From positions 1-8,153 of the forward strand of contig JAUWXM010000053.1 of the NCBI GenBank assembly GCA_030616365.1: 8,153 nt of DNA, read 5' to 3'. The notes beneath the pieces are model-generated. The model was not told the origin of the DNA, searched no databases, and saw only the letters and a list, made by a program, of their open reading frames with translations. Shown here in pieces: positions 5,354 through 8,153 of the stretch. Source of the stretch: a bacterium (lineage in GTDB: Bacteria; UBP18; UBA7526). The position numbers and the translations under genes were made by a program. Position 1 is the stretch's first letter, and each line of letters starts with the position of its first letter.

Positions 5354-6580
5354 TTATCCGGCGAACTCCTCTTCGCTCTCCGCCACTTCCTCATCTGCCC
5401 TCACTTGACTGGCAACCTCTGCCTTCTCTTCCCTCATCATCATTCTAAGTATCTCAAGAAGCATCTTTCTTGTCCTTTTGGGAGTTATTCTCTCTTCCTT
5501 CGCCTCTCTTATCTTCTCCTGCCATCCCTCTCCCAAAATCAAAAGAAGTAAAATTCTACCCAATGCTTTTAGTCTCTCCCTCTTGAAAATCTCTACTACA
5601 CGTCCCTTCATCTCCAGGATTCTGTTAGTAGCCATTAAGAGAAAGGCGGGGAGGAGAAAGAAGTAGCCGAAGTAGGGCCAGGCGTGGAGATGAAAGGTAG
5701 GCTGGGGAGAGAACTTATTGAGGTTCCAGAGGACCAGGATCCCAGAGAAGGCAACGACTAAGAAGTTGGCTATGGGATTTGAGGCCTTCAAGAACTGGCC
5801 GCCCGTTGTTCGTCGCTGTCTAATTGGCCAGAATAGATTGGCCCCCATGAATCCTGTTAAATCAAGAAGGATGTGGGCCAGAAAGGCTAAGCCAATAACT
5901 AGTCCATAGATCCTGCCAAAGATTAGCCAGCCCAAGGCACCAAATATTATTGCTAGGGCTGGGGAGTGGCTCCACTGCCTATGCCAGGGAAGAAAGATGA
6001 TTTCCACTCCCTCCTCCCCCTTTCTTTCATAGCCAAAGGAGGGACCATTGAAGATATCTATCTTCGATGGTCGATTCTGGGCCTGTAAAATATTACATTT
6101 TGTCTTCGCCCTAGCGCTTTCCTTAAAGTCAAAGGGTATCCCTAAGAATTCACCCGGCACCTGAGACATGGTAACTACGGGGCCTATCTCCACCACCACC
6201 TCATTATTTACCGTATCGTAGAAGACCTCATAGTGCCTCCAGAGATCCCCTGCCACCTGAACGGTATGTAGCTGTAATCTTATCTCCCTTCCCGTATCCC
6301 AGGCCTCATCTATTACCTGGGCCATTTTGTTTGCCACTAGCTGGGGATCGGTACTATTCATATTCATAGGATCTTTTAAAAACTCTTTGGTTGCCGGATC
6401 GATGATATAGTCGTTCTCTTCAATGAACATGGCCAGTTTAAAGTCTAAGGTATCAGGGAGGAGGCCGAATATTCCTCCCAGGGCGAGGATGGGAGAAAAA
6501 TGGATTAAGGAAAGACCTATCGCCTGGGGAAAACAGGTGGCAATCGCTGCCCCAACCGTGAAGTGGGTTAGTCCTTTCAT
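5354..6580 (-). CDS. YdjM/DUF457-like membrane-bound metal-dependent hydrolase with a large inserted domain
   Basis: Predicted integral membrane protein of 408 residues related to the YdjM/DUF457 family, whose substrate is unknown. The family's putative metal ligands are in order: His6 in THFTVG, Asp43 in LLPDTLDF (40-47), WHRQWSHS (199-206), HILLDL (236-241, His236 and Asp240), then NLFWPI (248-253). Hydrophobic helices lie near 20-40, 207-245, 268-286 and 300-317. Unusual is a polar, beta-rich stretch of about 145 residues (50-196) between the second and third motifs, where relatives usually have a short link; it would face one side of the membrane. The C-terminal 70 residues are highly charged and end in a Glu-rich tail. 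It starts 17 nt after the TctA gene with a strong AAAGGAG (6594-6588), so the two form one operon, and a strong terminator follows. Family assignment is by motif; function is not known. Confidence 0.75.
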   Translation of the reverse strand: MKGLTHFTVGAAIATCFPQAIGLSLIHFSPILALGGIFGLLPDTLDFKLAMFIEENDYIIDPATKEFLKDPMNMNSTDPQLVANKMAQVIDEAWDTGREIRLQLHTVQVAGDLWRHYEVFYDTVNNEVVVEIGPVVTMSQVPGEFLGIPFDFKESARAKTKCNILQAQNRPSKIDIFNGPSFGYERKGEEGVEIIFLPWHRQWSHSPALAIIFGALGWLIFGRIYGLVIGLAFLAHILLDLTGFMGANLFWPIRQRRTTGGQFLKASNPIANFLVVAFSGILVLWNLNKFSPQPTFHLHAWPYFGYFFLLPAFLLMATNRILEMKGRVVEIFKRERLKALGRILLLLILGEGWQEKIREAKEERITPKRTRKMLLEILRMMMREEKAEVASQVRADEEVAESEEEFAG

Positions 6581-6587
6581 ATCAATT

Positions 6588-6594
6588 CTCCTTT
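6588..6594 (-). promoter_or_regulatory. Shine-Dalgarno sequence of the membrane hydrolase gene
   Basis: AAAGGAG on the minus strand, 7 nt before the ATG at 6580. It fills the 17-nt gap between the TctA gene stop and this start, fixing the start codon and supporting co-transcription of the two genes. Confidence 0.8.
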
Positions 6595-6597
6595 AAT

Positions 6598-7923
6598 TTA
6601 GATAAGGTGGAAGAATTTAAGCACCGTGGACTCAACTCCAAACATGCTCAAGGTCATATGGACAAGGAGAATGGCCATACAGTTCATCCTCCGAGAATGA
6701 AAGAGAACTGGGATGAGTCCAATGCCTGCAGCAACAATGGTAATGAATATTCCTCTTAAACCAGTTATTGTGCCCACAATAGCGAAGAGTATGACTACCG
6801 TAAATAGTGAAATCAGACGGTAATCAAACTTAGTAACGACATTTATCATGAAGCGGGAGAAACGCAATAGTAAGAAGAAGGCAAAGCCGGCACTCAGGGC
6901 GAGAGTGGCTAAGACCATGAAGTAGTCTCCTATAGTCCGGGGAACGTAGAAGGGGGAGAGCATCCAGGCCATTCCTCCCCTCCTCAGATGGTACATTCCA
7001 AAATAGGGAACGAAGAAGAGCAGGAAGCCACCTACATAATACATGGTCTTGCTCGCACCCTGAGAAATGATGAATAGCCTATCATCCCTCTGGGCTGTGG
7101 CATGGCCAGCGATAAGTCCCCCTATTCCTCCAGTAACGATGGGTAGCAGGGCAGCAAAGGAGCCCCCTAGGACTCCAGCAAATGTTCCCCGAATGGCTAA
7201 CTTGTAATCTAAATCGATGGAGGTAGAGATATGCTGTTTGGAGATCTCTGTCTTGGAGATGATATTGGTAATTACCCAGGGAACAGCATATAATCCAACG
7301 AAAGCGGGCATGATATTCTGGAAGGCCCTTTCAATGGGAATGAAGGGCTTATTCAGGATAAAGATTCCCAGTAACCCAGCAAGGATAAAGGTGAGGATCC
7401 CGGCAGAACTCGACTTCCAGCCATCAATAAACCTTCCCCACTTCGTCTTGGGCCTCAGGGTTGCTTTGGGCCACTCGCCCATTATGATATAGGCACAGAT
7501 CAAGAGGAGGATCCAACCCATATGGGGTATTAGAAGCCAGCGAATTCTGGGAAAGATTCTTAGGATGACCGGGCTTCCTACACCTATAGCAACGATCGCT
7601 CCCAGTGCCCCTACTCCAGAGAGAACCGCAGCCTCATACCCCTTGCCCAGCATCATGTACTTCTGTCCGGGCAGAACAATGAACATGGCGCTCTCATCCG
7701 GTGCCCCTAAAAAGAGGGCAGGAATGGTATTGATTATGGACCAGGAGACAACCAGGGACATCATGAAGGCCGGAAGGGCATTCCCGGGAAGAAGCTGGGG
7801 GAACTTAAAATAGATGAGGATGAAACCCGCTAAGTTGTAGATGTGAAGAGCAGGGATGAGAGAGACCAAACCAGCCATTAATGTTCCCAAAAGAATATAG
7901 GGAATGAGAATAAGAAAGTTCAT
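6598..7923 (-). CDS. TctA-family (COG1784-like) integral membrane transporter protein
   Basis: A 441-residue protein made almost entirely of hydrophobic helices, resembling the short TctA-like permeases (COG1784/DUF112 type) best known from archaea. It shows the internal two-fold repeat expected for the family: the first half has GLVSLIPALHIYNLAGF (18-34) and GAPDESAMFIVLPGQKYMMLGKGYEAAVLSG (73-103). The second half has GVLGGSFAALLPIVTGGIGGLIAGH (250-274) and DDRLFIISQGASKTMYYVGGFLLFF (280-304). In classical tricarboxylate transporters TctA works with TctB and a periplasmic binding protein TctC; neither is seen here, so the substrate and mode are unknown. The start ATG is preceded by GGGG 6-9 nt upstream, which belongs to a terminal inverted repeat. 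It is followed after 17 nt by the membrane hydrolase gene. The family call is from motifs and remembered resemblance, without a search. Confidence 0.75.
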   Translation of the reverse strand: MNFLILIPYILLGTLMAGLVSLIPALHIYNLAGFILIYFKFPQLLPGNALPAFMMSLVVSWSIINTIPALFLGAPDESAMFIVLPGQKYMMLGKGYEAAVLSGVGALGAIVAIGVGSPVILRIFPRIRWLLIPHMGWILLLICAYIIMGEWPKATLRPKTKWGRFIDGWKSSSAGILTFILAGLLGIFILNKPFIPIERAFQNIMPAFVGLYAVPWVITNIISKTEISKQHISTSIDLDYKLAIRGTFAGVLGGSFAALLPIVTGGIGGLIAGHATAQRDDRLFIISQGASKTMYYVGGFLLFFVPYFGMYHLRRGGMAWMLSPFYVPRTIGDYFMVLATLALSAGFAFFLLLRFSRFMINVVTKFDYRLISLFTVVILFAIVGTITGLRGIFITIVAAGIGLIPVLFHSRRMNCMAILLVHMTLSMFGVESTVLKFFHLI

Positions 7924-7927
7924 GTTT

Positions 7928-8036
7928 ACCCCGTTAGATAATTTTTAGATTTCATCTATACATTATAAAGCCTAAAAAACTATATAGATTATACCAAAGA
8001 TTTAAAAGGACGAAGTAAAGCAATATCTAACGGGGT
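7928..8036. repeat. 109-bp AT-rich element with perfect 13-bp terminal inverted repeats
   Basis: ACCCCGTTAGATA (7928-7940) and its exact reverse complement TATCTAACGGGGT (8024-8036) bound an AT-rich interior. A second, inner inverted repeat is ATCTATA (7954-7960) with TATAGAT (7983-7989). The right arm abuts the stop codon of the OB-fold gene and the left arm ends 4 nt before the TctA start. The element thus fills nearly the whole intergenic region. It has no coding capacity of note and could be a miniature inverted-repeat element or a long-range RNA stem. Confidence 0.75.
7962..7993 (-). promoter_or_regulatory. candidate promoter region for the TctA gene (two TATAAT boxes)
   Basis: The minus strand has two perfect TATAAT hexamers, at 7993-7988 and 7967-7962. 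The upstream one is preceded by TGG, an extended -10 (TGnTATAAT), which can work without a good -35. No convincing TTGACA is seen at 17 nt from either. They lie 40-70 nt before the TctA start, inside the inverted-repeat element. The region is AT-rich, so one could be chance. Confidence 0.5.
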
Positions 8037-8153
8037 CTACCTCACAATCTGAATATCCCCGGGACTCTTTGGTTTTATCTGCAGTCTTCCCTGGTAACTT
8101 GCAATCGCACCCGAAACCTGAATGGATGTTCCTTGAGTGAGACTGGCCCTCTG
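8037..8153 (-). CDS. C-terminal fragment of an OB-fold-like protein (N-terminus outside window)
   Basis: The minus strand is open from the window edge to a TAG at 8039-8037, giving 38 residues that begin QRASLTQGTSIQVSGAIASY and end SPGDIQIVR. The pattern of a beta strand with SGAIASYQGRLQIKP, then a short strand ending the protein, is typical of the last strands of an OB-fold nucleic-acid-binding domain (tRNA_anti-like: VxGxVxxYxGxLQI). The TctA gene follows 113 nt later in the same direction. Too little is visible to name the protein or its start; a chance open frame is unlikely given the OB-fold-like motif and coding-like codon use. Confidence 0.6.
   Translation of the reverse strand, partial: QRASLTQGTSIQVSGAIASYQGRLQIKPKSPGDIQIVR

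Overview
Every gene I can support in this window lies on the minus strand, so transcription runs from high to low coordinates. The content points to an anaerobic bacterium, probably from an uncultured lineage. It has an Rnf ferredoxin:NAD+ oxidoreductase cluster, moderate GC, and several short palindromic or tandem noncoding repeats. It also has a TctA-like permease of the kind best known from archaea. I cannot assign a phylum from sequence alone.

Layout in direction of transcription. (1) 8153-8037: the last 38 codons of a gene that looks like the C-terminal part of an OB-fold domain. (2) 8036-7928: an AT-rich noncoding element bounded by a perfect 13-bp inverted repeat. It seems to carry a promoter and the ribosome binding site of the next gene. 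(3) 7923-5354: a two-gene unit, a TctA-family membrane protein followed by a YdjM/DUF457-like membrane-bound metal-dependent hydrolase with a large extra domain. A strong intrinsic terminator ends it (about 5291-5332). (4) From a near-consensus promoter at 5253-5281: tsaC (YrdC/Sua5 threonylcarbamoyl-AMP synthase), a low-molecular-weight phosphatase of the YwlE type, then after a 192-nt repeat-bearing gap rpiB, rnfC, rnfD, rnfG and the start of rnfE, which runs off the window at position 1. No stretch over 300 bases lacks a gene.

How the genes fit together. The rnfC-D-G-E order matches the common rnfCDGEAB operon of anaerobes, so rnfA and rnfB probably lie just beyond position 1. The complex would couple electron transfer between reduced ferredoxin and NAD+ to pumping of Na+ or H+. 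The tsaC, phosphatase and rpiB order resembles the ywlC-ywlE-ywlF block of Bacillus subtilis. Here that block is fused to the rnf operon, with only 10 nt between rpiB and rnfC.

The most notable signals are: a pair of GC-rich palindromes that look inserted in frame inside the phosphatase gene; a six-unit 10-bp array just upstream of rpiB; the terminal-inverted-repeat element upstream of the TctA gene; two intergenic regions (rnfD-rnfG and after the phosphatase) that share both end sequences; and the uncharacterised TctA plus hydrolase pair.
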